Below are positions 1-7,678 of a stretch of DNA of 13,440 nt, piece after piece; the stretch's first letter is position 1, and the number at the start of each line of letters is the position of its first letter. The notes beneath the pieces are model-generated. The model ran no database searches, was not told where the DNA came from, and worked only from the letters and a program-made list of their open reading frames with translations. A program made the translations under genes and the position numbers. The stretch spans positions 1-13,440 of the forward strand of contig DAOWDF010000296.1 of NCBI GenBank assembly GCA_030639165.1, read 5' to 3'. The stretch comes from Alphaproteobacteria bacterium (GTDB lineage: Bacteria > Pseudomonadota > Alphaproteobacteria > Micavibrionales > Micavibrionaceae).

Positions 1-7
1 GCACCGC

Positions 8-1150
8 ATGAGCAATAATACAAAGGCAACTATAAATAGTAGCAAGCTTATCGTAATTAAGGTTGGCTCTATGCTTATCCGTGGATCAGGAGTTGATCAG
101 GTTAATCAACCATGGATGGATGCACTTGCCGAGGACATTTCAGACTTAAGGTCTCAAGGTAAGAAGATTGTGCTCGTATCTTCTGGTGGTGTAGCGTTAG
201 GGCGCAAGGCACTTGATATATCTGAGAATATTGCGCCAGATAAAATCCCATTGGCAAAAAAGCAGGCTGCCTCGGCTGTTGGACAATATCATTTATTTAA
301 CGGCTATTTCAAGGCCTTTGCCAAGCATGATATTACGGCCGCTCAGGTTTTGCTGACCATTAGCGAGACTGAAAACCGTCGTATGAATTTAAATGCCCGT
401 GAAACTCTTAGTACATTGTTAGATAACGGTATTATCCCTATTATAAATGAGAATGATACAGTTTCAACTGGTGAGATAAGATTTGGCGATAATGACCGCT
501 TGGCTACACGCGTTGCGCAAATGATTATGGCCGATAGCGTTATATTGCTCTCCACAACAGATGGTTTATATACTGACAACCCAGATAAAAACCCTACTGC
601 GAAGCTTATTGAAGTTATAGATATTATAGGCGATGAGCACAAAAAAATGGCTGGCGAAGCTGTGTCTGGGCTTAGCACTGGGGGAATGAAAAGCAAGGTT
701 GAGGCTGCTATCTCTGCTACTAAATCTGGGATTAATCTTATAATTACGAATGGCTTAGAAAATAACCCCCTATCAAAATTATGTAGTGGTGTGGATAAAA
801 AATACAGTCTTTTTGTGGCGAAGCAATGTGATAATAATGCCCGTAAAATTTGGTTAAGTGAACACATGAACCCTAAGGGCTACATTGTAGTTGATTGTGG
901 TGCAATTGCAGCTTTGAAAAACGGTAAAAGCTTATTGCCCATTGGTGTGACAGAAATAAGCGGTGATTTCAGGCGCGGCGATGTTATTGAGATTAAGGAT
1001 ATTAACGGTAACAAAATAGCTATGGGGCTTAGTGCTTATAATTCAGAAGAGGCTTGCAAAATTACAGGTAAAAATAGCTCAGATATAAGTGAAATACTTG
1101 GATATATAGGCCGAAGCGAACTTATACATCGTAATGATCTGGTTTTATAG
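8..1150 (+). CDS. proB: Glutamate 5-kinase (first step of proline synthesis)
   Basis: This 380-aa protein phosphorylates L-glutamate on its gamma-carboxyl with ATP, giving glutamyl-5-phosphate in the cytoplasm; in this family proline usually feeds back on the enzyme. Visible motifs of the amino-acid-kinase fold are VIKVGS (16-21), VSSGGVALG (57-65), NENDTVS (147-153), FGDNDRLA (159-166), the aspartate loop STTDGLYTDNP (182-192) and the glycine loop STGGMKSKVEAA (223-234). Residues from about 288 to the end form the C-terminal PUA domain, so this is the full two-domain enzyme of normal length. The start is taken at the ATG at base 8. Only seven bases lie upstream, so the ribosome site is outside the window and a slightly earlier start cannot be excluded. 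In alphaproteobacteria proB often follows obg, but that gene would lie outside the window. The gene converges on purQ with one base between the stops. Confidence 0.95.
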   Translation: MSNNTKATINSSKLIVIKVGSMLIRGSGVDQVNQPWMDALAEDISDLRSQGKKIVLVSSGGVALGRKALDISENIAPDKIPLAKKQAASAVGQYHLFNGYFKAFAKHDITAAQVLLTISETENRRMNLNARETLSTLLDNGIIPIINENDTVSTGEIRFGDNDRLATRVAQMIMADSVILLSTTDGLYTDNPDKNPTAKLIEVIDIIGDEHKKMAGEAVSGLSTGGMKSKVEAAISATKSGINLIITNGLENNPLSKLCSGVDKKYSLFVAKQCDNNARKIWLSEHMNPKGYIVVDCGAIAALKNGKSLLPIGVTEISGDFRRGDVIEIKDINGNKIAMGLSAYNSEEACKITGKNSSDISEILGYIGRSELIHRNDLVL

Positions 1151-1178
1151 CTTAAGAAAAATACTTAGCTGCATTTTT
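1149..1178 (+). terminator. Possible intrinsic terminator of proB
   Basis: A stem AGCTTAAG (1149-1156) / CTTAGCT (1164-1170), seven pairs with one bulged T and a seven-base A-rich loop, is followed after three bases by TTTTT (1174-1178). It begins in the proB stop codon and lies inside the 3' end of purQ on the other strand. Position and T-run suit proB, but the stem is short and partly AT, so it may be weak. Read on the minus strand it has no T-run, so it would not serve purQ. A perfect 12-base palindrome, ATTTTTAAAAAT (1173-1184), overlaps the T-run. Confidence 0.35.
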
Positions 1179-1952
1179 AAAAATTTCCATACCTTCGGAT
1201 TCTTCAAATAGGTCAGAGCCACCGCGTTGTGCAGCATCTTTTAACTCATGATAATCATCACGCTGCCATGTGAACATTCCGCGCTCGGGATGAGGCATCA
1301 TCGCTAATATGCGGCCTGTTTTATCGGTTATAGCAGCAATATCGCTAATCGACCCATTAGGGTTTACAGGAAATTCACCCTTGGCAAACTCGCCGTTATC
1401 ATTAATATATTGTGCAGAAATTTGCCCGTTACTTTGTAGCTGTTCTAATGTTTTATCATCCATCATAAAGCGACCTTCACCATGCGCCACTGGAACATGT
1501 AATGTCTCGATATCCTTGAGCCACGGAGAACTGCTATTTCCATTGATTTTTAAATCAATCCAGCGACATTGATAACGCGCGCTTTCATTATGAGTAACGG
1601 CAACGTCGCGCTCCCCATAATTATTAAGGGCAGGGACTAGCCCTAAATTCACCAAAATCTGACAGCCATTACATATGCCAATCGTGAGTGTATCACGTGA
1701 AATAAATGCCTGTAATTCATCCCAAAGAGCGAGCTTAATTTTCTGTGCAAACGCATTACCAGAGCCAGTATCATCACCATAAGAAAACCCACCAGGTACC
1801 GCCAGTATTTGATATTCTTCAAGCTCTTTCGGGCTTTCTATCAGGTCATTAATATGGCGGATATTACCTTCAATACCTACATGGTTAAATGCATGAAGAG
1901 TTTCCTCTTCACAATTAAGACCATATCCACTTAATACTATAACTTTTGTCAT
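1152..1952 (-). CDS. purQ: FGAM synthase, glutaminase subunit PurQ
   Basis: This 266-aa class I glutamine amidotransferase releases ammonia from glutamine and passes it to PurL, which makes formylglycinamidine ribonucleotide (FGAM) from FGAR in purine synthesis. The oxyanion region is AVPGGFSYGDD (51-61), the nucleophile is C94 in GICNGCQ, and the catalytic His and Glu are H221 and E223 in PHPER. At 266 aa it is longer than the roughly 220-230 aa PurQ of PurS-dependent systems and fits the larger type that partners long PurL proteins. The ATG shares one base with the TAA of purL. An AAGGA site (complement of 1959-1963) sits six bases before it, which supports this start and translational coupling with purL. 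The gene is second in a two-gene minus-strand operon and its 3' end touches proB. Confidence 0.95.
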   Translation of the reverse strand: MTKVIVLSGYGLNCEEETLHAFNHVGIEGNIRHINDLIESPKELEEYQILAVPGGFSYGDDTGSGNAFAQKIKLALWDELQAFISRDTLTIGICNGCQILVNLGLVPALNNYGERDVAVTHNESARYQCRWIDLKINGNSSSPWLKDIETLHVPVAHGEGRFMMDDKTLEQLQSNGQISAQYINDNGEFAKGEFPVNPNGSISDIAAITDKTGRILAMMPHPERGMFTWQRDDYHELKDAAQRGGSDLFEESEGMEIFKNAAKYFS

Positions 1953-4867
1953 TAATAATCCTTGAAGGTAGATTTATAGGATTGCTCTAATTCTTCAACG
2001 CGCACATTTAATATGTCGCGAATGAATAGGTTTTCGCTATATGCTACTGAGCCAATCATATGGCATTGCTCAAAGCCTTTGAAATTACGCTCAAACGCCT
2101 TTTTGTTTTGCGGAGCAACGGTTACGACTATGCGGCCAGTGCTTTCGGAAAACAGTAATTTATCTGCACGTAAATCTAGCTTAGACAAATCAATGTCCAT
2201 ACCAAATCCACCAGCGATAGCTTTCTTTGCCAAGGTTACCCCTAAACCGCCATAGCCAACTGCCATAGCAGAGGAAATCAACAGATCACGCGAACAACGC
2301 GCATATAATTTATAGAGGCGTAAGTTTTGGTGAGCATCGGTTTCAGGTACATTGTTACCCAAATGCCCAAGCTCATCATAATACTCGGAAGCTCCAAGCT
2401 CATCCTTAGTAGTACCTAGCAAGTAAACCAAATCACCCGCAGCTTTTGGTGCAATAGAGATTGAATGCTTAATATCTGGCATAACCCCAATACTGGAAAC
2501 TAGCAGAGTAGGGGGAGCGGAAACCTTGATAGCCTCGCCGTTTTCGTCATAGCCCTTAAAATCGTTAAACATTGAGTCTTTACCAGATATGAAAGGCGTT
2601 TGATATTTTACAGCCATTTCGTAGATGACTTCAACTGCGCGCTTAAGCTGCCCTAAACGCTCTGGCTCATCAGATGAACACCAGCAGAAATTATCTAACA
2701 ATGCTAGCTGCGTAAAGTCTACCCCAGCAGCCACAGCATTACGCACAGCCATATCAAGGCCAGCCGCAGCCATTGCCGCCGTGTCAATATCGCTATAACG
2801 TGGGAATAAGCCTTGTGATAAAACCACACCTTTACTTGAGTCTAGGGCAGGACGGCTAACACTTGTTTCTGCGTAAACTCGACCGATTCCCTGAAGTGGG
2901 CCAAGAACAGCGCTGCCCTGAACATTATGATCATATTGAGTTGCAATAAACTCCTTAGATGCGATATTAGTGCGCTTAAGCATGTCGCTAAGAGCTACTT
3001 CATAGCTTTCGGGCTCAGATAAATCAGGCTCGATCTCACCGCCGCGTGTAAACGTAGTTTTTAGTGGAGTTTCAGGGTTTCCATCATGGAGGAAATCCAT
3101 ATCCAAATCCATAATGCTATCGCCGTTCCATGAAATAACCGCACGTCCACTATCAGTATAAGTTCCAATAACGGTGGCTTCTACGCCGCGTCTGGCAAAA
3201 AACTCTACCATTTTATCGGTATTTTCTTCTGGCACAGCAAAAGTCATACGCTCTTGGCTTTCGGAAATCCAGATCTCCCAAGGAGAAAGACCTGCATATT
3301 TAAGCGGCACTTTTTCAAGCTCTAAGTGGAAACCGCCAGAGCCTTCTGCCATTTCACCAACGGATGAAGAAAGCCCGCCAGCACCATTATCAGTGATAGC
3401 ATTATACCAGCCGCCATTTTCGTCAGAAAAGCCACGAAGCTCTTTTATAATAGCATCAGACATTTTCTTTTGCGTTATAGGGTCTCCAATTTGTACGGCA
3501 GTAGCGGGGGAGCCTTCATCCAGTGCTACCGATGAGAAAGTAGCTCCATGAATACCGTCTGCACCAACGCGACCGCCTACAACTACGATTTTATCGCCAG
3601 CAAGCGCGCATTTTTCATGCCCAGGTTTGCCGTTAATCTCACGCGGTATTAAGCCAACAGTTCCAACAAACACAAGTGGCTTGCCTGCAAAACGATCATC
3701 GAAATAAACAAAGCCAGCAGGAGTAGGAATGCCTGAGCAATTTCCACCAGCTTCTACACCAGCAATAACACCATTCATTATATTGGAAGGGGGAAGCAGT
3801 GCATCTGTGCATGATTTATCACGGAAATAGTTAGGAGTTTTACGCGGGTCAGCAAGACAAAATCCATAACGATTAACCACTGGTTTTGCGCCCATTCCAA
3901 AGCCCATACAGTCACGGTTAACTCCTACAATCCCAGTGATAGCGCCGCCGAAAGGGTCAAGCGCAGAAGGGGAGTTATGAGTCTCAACTTTATCAGTTAT
4001 TAGGTAATTATCATCAAATATAATCCCACCAGCATTATCAGAGAATACAGATACGCAGATGTCATCATCGCCACGTGCTGCTCGTATTTCTTTGGTTGCG
4101 CGCTTAATATAGCCCTTGTAATGACCATCCGCTACATTGTCGATTGGTGAGGCAAATATAGTATGCTTGCAATGCTCTGACCATGTTTGCGCGAGTGTCT
4201 CTAGCTCTATGTCTGTGGCTTTACGACCTTCATCCTTAAAGTAACTTTGTATAGCCTTAAGGTAAGGCATAGGAAGTCCAAGCGGGCCTCGTTTAGTACC
4301 ATCTTTGTTGGCTATGCCATATCTACTAAGCTCTTCCAGCTCTCCATCTGCTATATCTAAGTTAACGTCATCTGCAACAGAAATATTATCGCTTAACCTA
4401 ACTTTAGGAATAACAGTGTCCATACCGCCATCACTCATATATTCATCGTGGCTTTTTATACTGATACGCTGAATAAGCTTGTTAGAGATGATCCTAGCAA
4501 GCTCCTCAATCTTTTCACGCGCCGCATCTCCTTTAATAAGGTAGAGCTTTGATGAATAGCATTCCTCGCCATAACCTGTTGCTAACTCAAGTAACTCAGA
4601 TGTTGTGTGACCAACATTATCAGTAACGCCAGCTAAAAACCCAATTTCCAGCGCCCAATTGAAATCTGTGGGCGTTTTATTGATTTTTTGCGTAACAGGA
4701 TTTGCAAGACTCCGCGAAAACACATCTTTCTGTGCAGCGTCACTTTCGGTTGAAAAAACGTCAACGGCACGAACTTTCGCTGTAACCCCCAGTGTTTCCA
4801 AGGTTTTCTCTATATTTTTTGCTCTTCCATCTTCTGTAGGAGCTAGTATTTCTATTCTAGTATGCAT
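1952..4867 (-). CDS. purL: FGAM synthase, long synthetase subunit PurL with PurS-like N-terminus
   Basis: This 971-aa protein uses ATP and ammonia from PurQ to turn FGAR into FGAM, the fourth step of de novo purine synthesis. Residues 1 to about 95 look like a fused PurS-type part followed by the stretch seen in long PurL proteins (GVTDNVGHT, 80-88). The linker-domain signature is ELETLAQTWSEHCKH (221-235), with the presumed catalytic H232. Two AIRS-like halves follow, with ETHNSPSALDPFGGA (295-309), SESQERM (535-541), DHNVQG (646-651) and SGKDSM (761-766). The length lies between the small PurL (about 740 aa, needing separate PurS and PurQ) and the large enzyme (about 1300 aa, glutaminase included). 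The next Met is at residue 144, inside conserved sequence, so the first ATG is used even though no clear Shine-Dalgarno site precedes it. A sigma70-like promoter lies about 40 bases upstream. Confidence 0.93.
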   Translation of the reverse strand: MHTRIEILAPTEDGRAKNIEKTLETLGVTAKVRAVDVFSTESDAAQKDVFSRSLANPVTQKINKTPTDFNWALEIGFLAGVTDNVGHTTSELLELATGYGEECYSSKLYLIKGDAAREKIEELARIISNKLIQRISIKSHDEYMSDGGMDTVIPKVRLSDNISVADDVNLDIADGELEELSRYGIANKDGTKRGPLGLPMPYLKAIQSYFKDEGRKATDIELETLAQTWSEHCKHTIFASPIDNVADGHYKGYIKRATKEIRAARGDDDICVSVFSDNAGGIIFDDNYLITDKVETHNSPSALDPFGGAITGIVGVNRDCMGFGMGAKPVVNRYGFCLADPRKTPNYFRDKSCTDALLPPSNIMNGVIAGVEAGGNCSGIPTPAGFVYFDDRFAGKPLVFVGTVGLIPREINGKPGHEKCALAGDKIVVVGGRVGADGIHGATFSSVALDEGSPATAVQIGDPITQKKMSDAIIKELRGFSDENGGWYNAITDNGAGGLSSSVGEMAEGSGGFHLELEKVPLKYAGLSPWEIWISESQERMTFAVPEENTDKMVEFFARRGVEATVIGTYTDSGRAVISWNGDSIMDLDMDFLHDGNPETPLKTTFTRGGEIEPDLSEPESYEVALSDMLKRTNIASKEFIATQYDHNVQGSAVLGPLQGIGRVYAETSVSRPALDSSKGVVLSQGLFPRYSDIDTAAMAAAGLDMAVRNAVAAGVDFTQLALLDNFCWCSSDEPERLGQLKRAVEVIYEMAVKYQTPFISGKDSMFNDFKGYDENGEAIKVSAPPTLLVSSIGVMPDIKHSISIAPKAAGDLVYLLGTTKDELGASEYYDELGHLGNNVPETDAHQNLRLYKLYARCSRDLLISSAMAVGYGGLGVTLAKKAIAGGFGMDIDLSKLDLRADKLLFSESTGRIVVTVAPQNKKAFERNFKGFEQCHMIGSVAYSENLFIRDILNVRVEELEQSYKSTFKDY

Positions 4868-4981
4868 ATATTTTTCAAGTAACTGTTGATCTTAGTGTTC
4901 GCGCAGATTAAATAGTAACCGAAAGAGTTTTTCAATACTCTAATTACCGATAATTACGATTTAAAGCGAAAATAAGAGCAA
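4868..4981. promoter_or_regulatory. Divergent purL/nuoG intergenic region with TAATTA dyad
   Basis: These 114 bases are the only divergent promoter region in the window. Besides the purL promoter they hold TAATTA-N4-TAATTA (4941-4956), also readable as the tandem near-copies TAATTACCGA (4941-4950) and TAATTACGA (4951-4959). A looser third copy, TAGTAACCGA (4913-4922), lies in the purL promoter spacer. For nuoG the best -10 candidate is GATAAT (4949-4954), which overlaps the dyad but lacks a good -35 at the right distance. TTGATC (4886-4891) followed after 16 bases by TTAAAT (4908-4913) is a weaker alternative. The dyad is seen directly; that a regulator binds it is inference. Confidence 0.35.
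4907..4935 (-). promoter_or_regulatory. Sigma70-type promoter of purL-purQ
   Basis: Read on the minus strand, TTGAAA (complement of 4930-4935) and TTTAAT (complement of 4907-4912) are separated by exactly 17 bases. Each hexamer matches the sigma70 consensus at five of six positions. Transcription would begin near base 4900 and leave a leader of about 32 bases before the purL ATG, too short for a riboswitch. No purine riboswitch or attenuator is visible. Confidence 0.55.
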
Positions 4982-7057
4982 ATGCCTAAAATAACTATCA
5001 ATGACATGGAAATTGAAGTCGAAGCAGGAACAAATATTTTGCAAGCGGCCGAACAACTGGGAATTGAAATCCCACGTTTTTGTTACCATGATAAACTTTC
5101 AGTACCAGCAAACTGCCGTATGTGCCTAGTAGAAGTTGAGGGGGGGCCACCAAAGCCTGTTGCTTCATGCGCTATGGCATGTGGTGATGGCATGGTTGTT
5201 AAAACCGAATCAGAGATGGTTAAAAAGGCTCGTAAGGGTGTTATGGAGATGATGCTTATAAATCATCCGCTGGATTGTCCCGTATGTGATCAGGGCGGCG
5301 AATGTGATTTGCAGGATCAGGCCGTTGCCTATGGTTTTGACCGCTCACGTTATAATGAGAGCAAGCGTAGTGTAAATAATAAAGATTTCGGGCCTTTGGT
5401 AGGGACTGTAATGACGCGCTGCATTAATTGTACGCGCTGTGTTCGTTTTGCCGAGGAAATTGCAGGAACTCCTGTGCTAGGCCAATTTAACCGTGGTGAA
5501 GATGCAGAAATTGGAACCTTTATAGGTGAAATCCTAGATACAGAGCTGTCAGGGAATCTTGTCGATATCTGCCCAGTAGGAGCGCTTACTTCTAAGCCAT
5601 ATAAATATAGTGCGCGTAGTTGGGAGCTTACAAAAACTGAAACCATAGATGTGCATGATGCACTTGGGTCTAATATACGCATTGATTCGCGCGGTCGTGC
5701 CTTAATGAGAATATTACCCCGTCTTAATGATGATATTAACGAAGAGTGGATAGATGATCGCACACGCTATGCTTATGATGGCCTCGCGGCAGGACGTATC
5801 GATGAGCCATATATACGCGATAAAGATAGCGGTAAATTGCGCGCCGCCACTTGGGACGAGGCTTTTAGTTTCATAAAGAATAAACTTGCAGGCATAAGTG
5901 GTGATAACATAGCTGCGCTCGCTGGTGACCTTGTTGATGTAGAATCAATGGTTGCTATGAAGGATATGCTCGCATCTCTTGGCTCTACAAATATAGATTG
6001 CCGCACTGATGGTAGCTTATTTAATACAGATAGCCGTGGTTCTTATTTGTTTAACTCGACAATTAATGGAATAGATGAAGCAGATGCTATTGTTTTGGTT
6101 GGTGTCGATCCTCGTCATGAGGGGACAATGGTTAATGCGCGTATCCGCAAGAACTGGCTAGAACGCAAAATCCCAGTTTCTTTGATTGGACAGCCTGTTG
6201 ATCTTACTTACCCTTATGAGCACGTAGGAACATCCCCGCAAGATCTAGTGAAGCTCGTCAAGGAATACGCTGGCAAAATGGAAGCTAAAAAGCCGATGAT
6301 GATTATCGGAAGTGGCGTTTTTGCACGTGAAGACGGTCACGCCATTCATGCAATGTTACATGACGCAGCAGAAAAACTTGGCATTATTACAGATAGCTGG
6401 AATGGCTTTAATATTTTGCACAGCGCAGCGTCTCGCGTTGGTGGCCTAGATGTTGGTTTTGTGCCAACGAAAGGTTCAGAAGGCTTTGCAGAAATTATTG
6501 AAGGTACAAAAGATGGTTCTGTTAAGGCATTATTTTTGCTAGGAGCTGATGAGTTTAATGCACGCGTTAATATTGGCTGGAAATGTTTTGTAGTATATCA
6601 GGGACATCATGGAGATCATGGGGCATCTAGAGCAGATGTAGTGTTACCTTCGGCTGCTTACACGGAAAAAGATGGAATCTACGTTAATACTGAGGGGCGT
6701 CCACAATTAGCACGTCGCGCCGTTAGTGCACCTGGTCAAGCGAAGGAAGATTGGGCAATTATCCGCGCTATGTCGGAGCATATATGCTCTAATCCGTTGC
6801 CATATAACAACTTACTGGAACTGCGTGATCGTATTAAGAAAGAGTGGCCTATATTTAAGAATATAGGTAGCGTCACTCCTGCTAAGTGGGATGGGTACAC
6901 TGCTAAAGGTAAAATGGCTAAAGATGATTTTGGACTTCCTGTAAAGAATTATTATTTGAATAATCCAATTTGCAGAGCATCCAAAACCATGGCTGAATGC
7001 ACCGAGGCATTTACTAGCAACGAAGAACAAACAGAAGGTAAAGAGGAGGCAGCATAG
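4982..7057 (+). CDS. nuoG: NADH-quinone oxidoreductase (complex I) subunit G
   Basis: This 691-aa protein is the large iron-sulfur subunit of the peripheral arm and carries electrons from NuoE/F towards NuoI. The N-terminal ferredoxin domain binds a 2Fe-2S cluster (C34, C45, C48, C63). The next segment has H95, C99, C102 and C108 for the His-ligated 4Fe-4S cluster N5, then C147, C150, C153 and C197 for N4. The stretch 215-260, where enterobacterial and Thermus proteins carry the extra N7 cysteines, has none, as in mitochondrial and many alphaproteobacterial subunits. The rest is a degenerate molybdopterin-oxidoreductase fold and ends in a short acidic tail. The ATG at 4982 has only AAGAG three bases upstream, a poor ribosome site, but the N-terminus matches the family. 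It is the first gene of the cluster here, with purL diverging upstream, so nuoA-F must be elsewhere. Confidence 0.96.
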   Translation: MPKITINDMEIEVEAGTNILQAAEQLGIEIPRFCYHDKLSVPANCRMCLVEVEGGPPKPVASCAMACGDGMVVKTESEMVKKARKGVMEMMLINHPLDCPVCDQGGECDLQDQAVAYGFDRSRYNESKRSVNNKDFGPLVGTVMTRCINCTRCVRFAEEIAGTPVLGQFNRGEDAEIGTFIGEILDTELSGNLVDICPVGALTSKPYKYSARSWELTKTETIDVHDALGSNIRIDSRGRALMRILPRLNDDINEEWIDDRTRYAYDGLAAGRIDEPYIRDKDSGKLRAATWDEAFSFIKNKLAGISGDNIAALAGDLVDVESMVAMKDMLASLGSTNIDCRTDGSLFNTDSRGSYLFNSTINGIDEADAIVLVGVDPRHEGTMVNARIRKNWLERKIPVSLIGQPVDLTYPYEHVGTSPQDLVKLVKEYAGKMEAKKPMMIIGSGVFAREDGHAIHAMLHDAAEKLGIITDSWNGFNILHSAASRVGGLDVGFVPTKGSEGFAEIIEGTKDGSVKALFLLGADEFNARVNIGWKCFVVYQGHHGDHGASRADVVLPSAAYTEKDGIYVNTEGRPQLARRAVSAPGQAKEDWAIIRAMSEHICSNPLPYNNLLELRDRIKKEWPIFKNIGSVTPAKWDGYTAKGKMAKDDFGLPVKNYYLNNPICRASKTMAECTEAFTSNEEQTEGKEEAA
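7043..7049 (+). promoter_or_regulatory. Ribosome binding site of the TerD-family gene
   Basis: GAGGAGG lies inside the last codons of nuoG, eight bases before the ATG at 7058. The other in-frame ATG at 7064 would be 14 bases away, so 7058 is preferred. A strong site of its own argues that this inserted gene is actively translated and is not a remnant. Confidence 0.7.
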
Positions 7058-7675
7058 ATGGCTATGAAATATTTCCTTCAATTTGATAGTAATAACCAGA
7101 ATTTTCTGGCAGGGCTTGGGTGGGATAAAGATCAAAAAGCTTCTTATAAGTTTTTTAATAAAAATAATGACCTTGATTTATGCTGCTATTTATTTACAAA
7201 AGACTATAAGTATATTGATTTTATATCTCCTTCAGAACCTAAAGTCAGTGAATATCGCTTTGAAATACTTCATTCGGGAGACCAAAAAACTGGTGATATA
7301 GATGGAGAAGATGAAGAGTTTAATATTAATCTAAAACGCCTAAATAGTGATGTTTATTATATTGTTTTTACAGTTCAGGCCAAAAATGACCTATTGTTTA
7401 ATGGTATTAATAAGCCTTATTGTAAGTTCATGGATGGGTCTACTTTCAAAACATTTTTGGATATAGATTTGCAAGAGCAAGGTAAGCATAACGGTGCAGG
7501 AGTAGATGATAGTGCTATCCAATTTTTAACTGCTTACTTAATGCGTGTACCTTCCGATAATCTGGATGGAGATAATTGGTACCTGTGTAATATTGAAAAA
7601 TTTGTTGATGTAGAGAAGGTTAATTCAGGGCAGAGTGATTTTTTCAAAGTTAGAGATATTATAAAAGAGAGTTAA
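7058..7675 (+). CDS. TerD-family stress/calcium-binding protein within the nuo operon
   Basis: This 205-aa protein is not a complex I subunit. I recognise a single TerD fold from LAGLGWD (17-23), DLDLCCYLF (38-46) and above all HSGDQKTGDIDGEDEE (72-87), which parallels the HTGDNRTGEGDGDDE block of TerD, TerE and TerZ; the following strand YYIVFTVQ (100-107) also fits. The acidic residues that bind calcium in solved TerD proteins (D23, D38, D40, D75, D82, D85, E86) appear to be present. There is no signal peptide or membrane segment, so it is probably cytoplasmic. TerD-family genes are known from tellurite, phage and stress resistance clusters, normally next to terB/terC or terZ/A; none is seen here. 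The ATG touches the nuoG stop and has its own strong ribosome site. The gene is visibly AT-rich (about 31% GC by hand count), suggesting later acquisition. Its role in this position is unknown. Confidence 0.8.
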   Translation: MAMKYFLQFDSNNQNFLAGLGWDKDQKASYKFFNKNNDLDLCCYLFTKDYKYIDFISPSEPKVSEYRFEILHSGDQKTGDIDGEDEEFNINLKRLNSDVYYIVFTVQAKNDLLFNGINKPYCKFMDGSTFKTFLDIDLQEQGKHNGAGVDDSAIQFLTAYLMRVPSDNLDGDNWYLCNIEKFVDVEKVNSGQSDFFKVRDIIKES

Positions 7676-7678
7676 ATT

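Noticed and set aside
343..867. Antisense open frame of 174 codons across proB
   Set aside because: It lies fully inside the well-supported proB gene, has no recognisable domain and no ribosome site; it is a coding shadow.
4924..4941. Hairpin AGAGT-N8-ACTCT in the purL/nuoG intergenic region
   Set aside because: A five-pair stem with an eight-base loop is too weak to call; it overlaps the purL -35 and may be chance.
6812..7135. Antisense open frame spanning the nuoG end and the start of the TerD-family gene
   Set aside because: It crosses two genes with clear protein motifs on the plus strand and would need to be translated from within both; no support.
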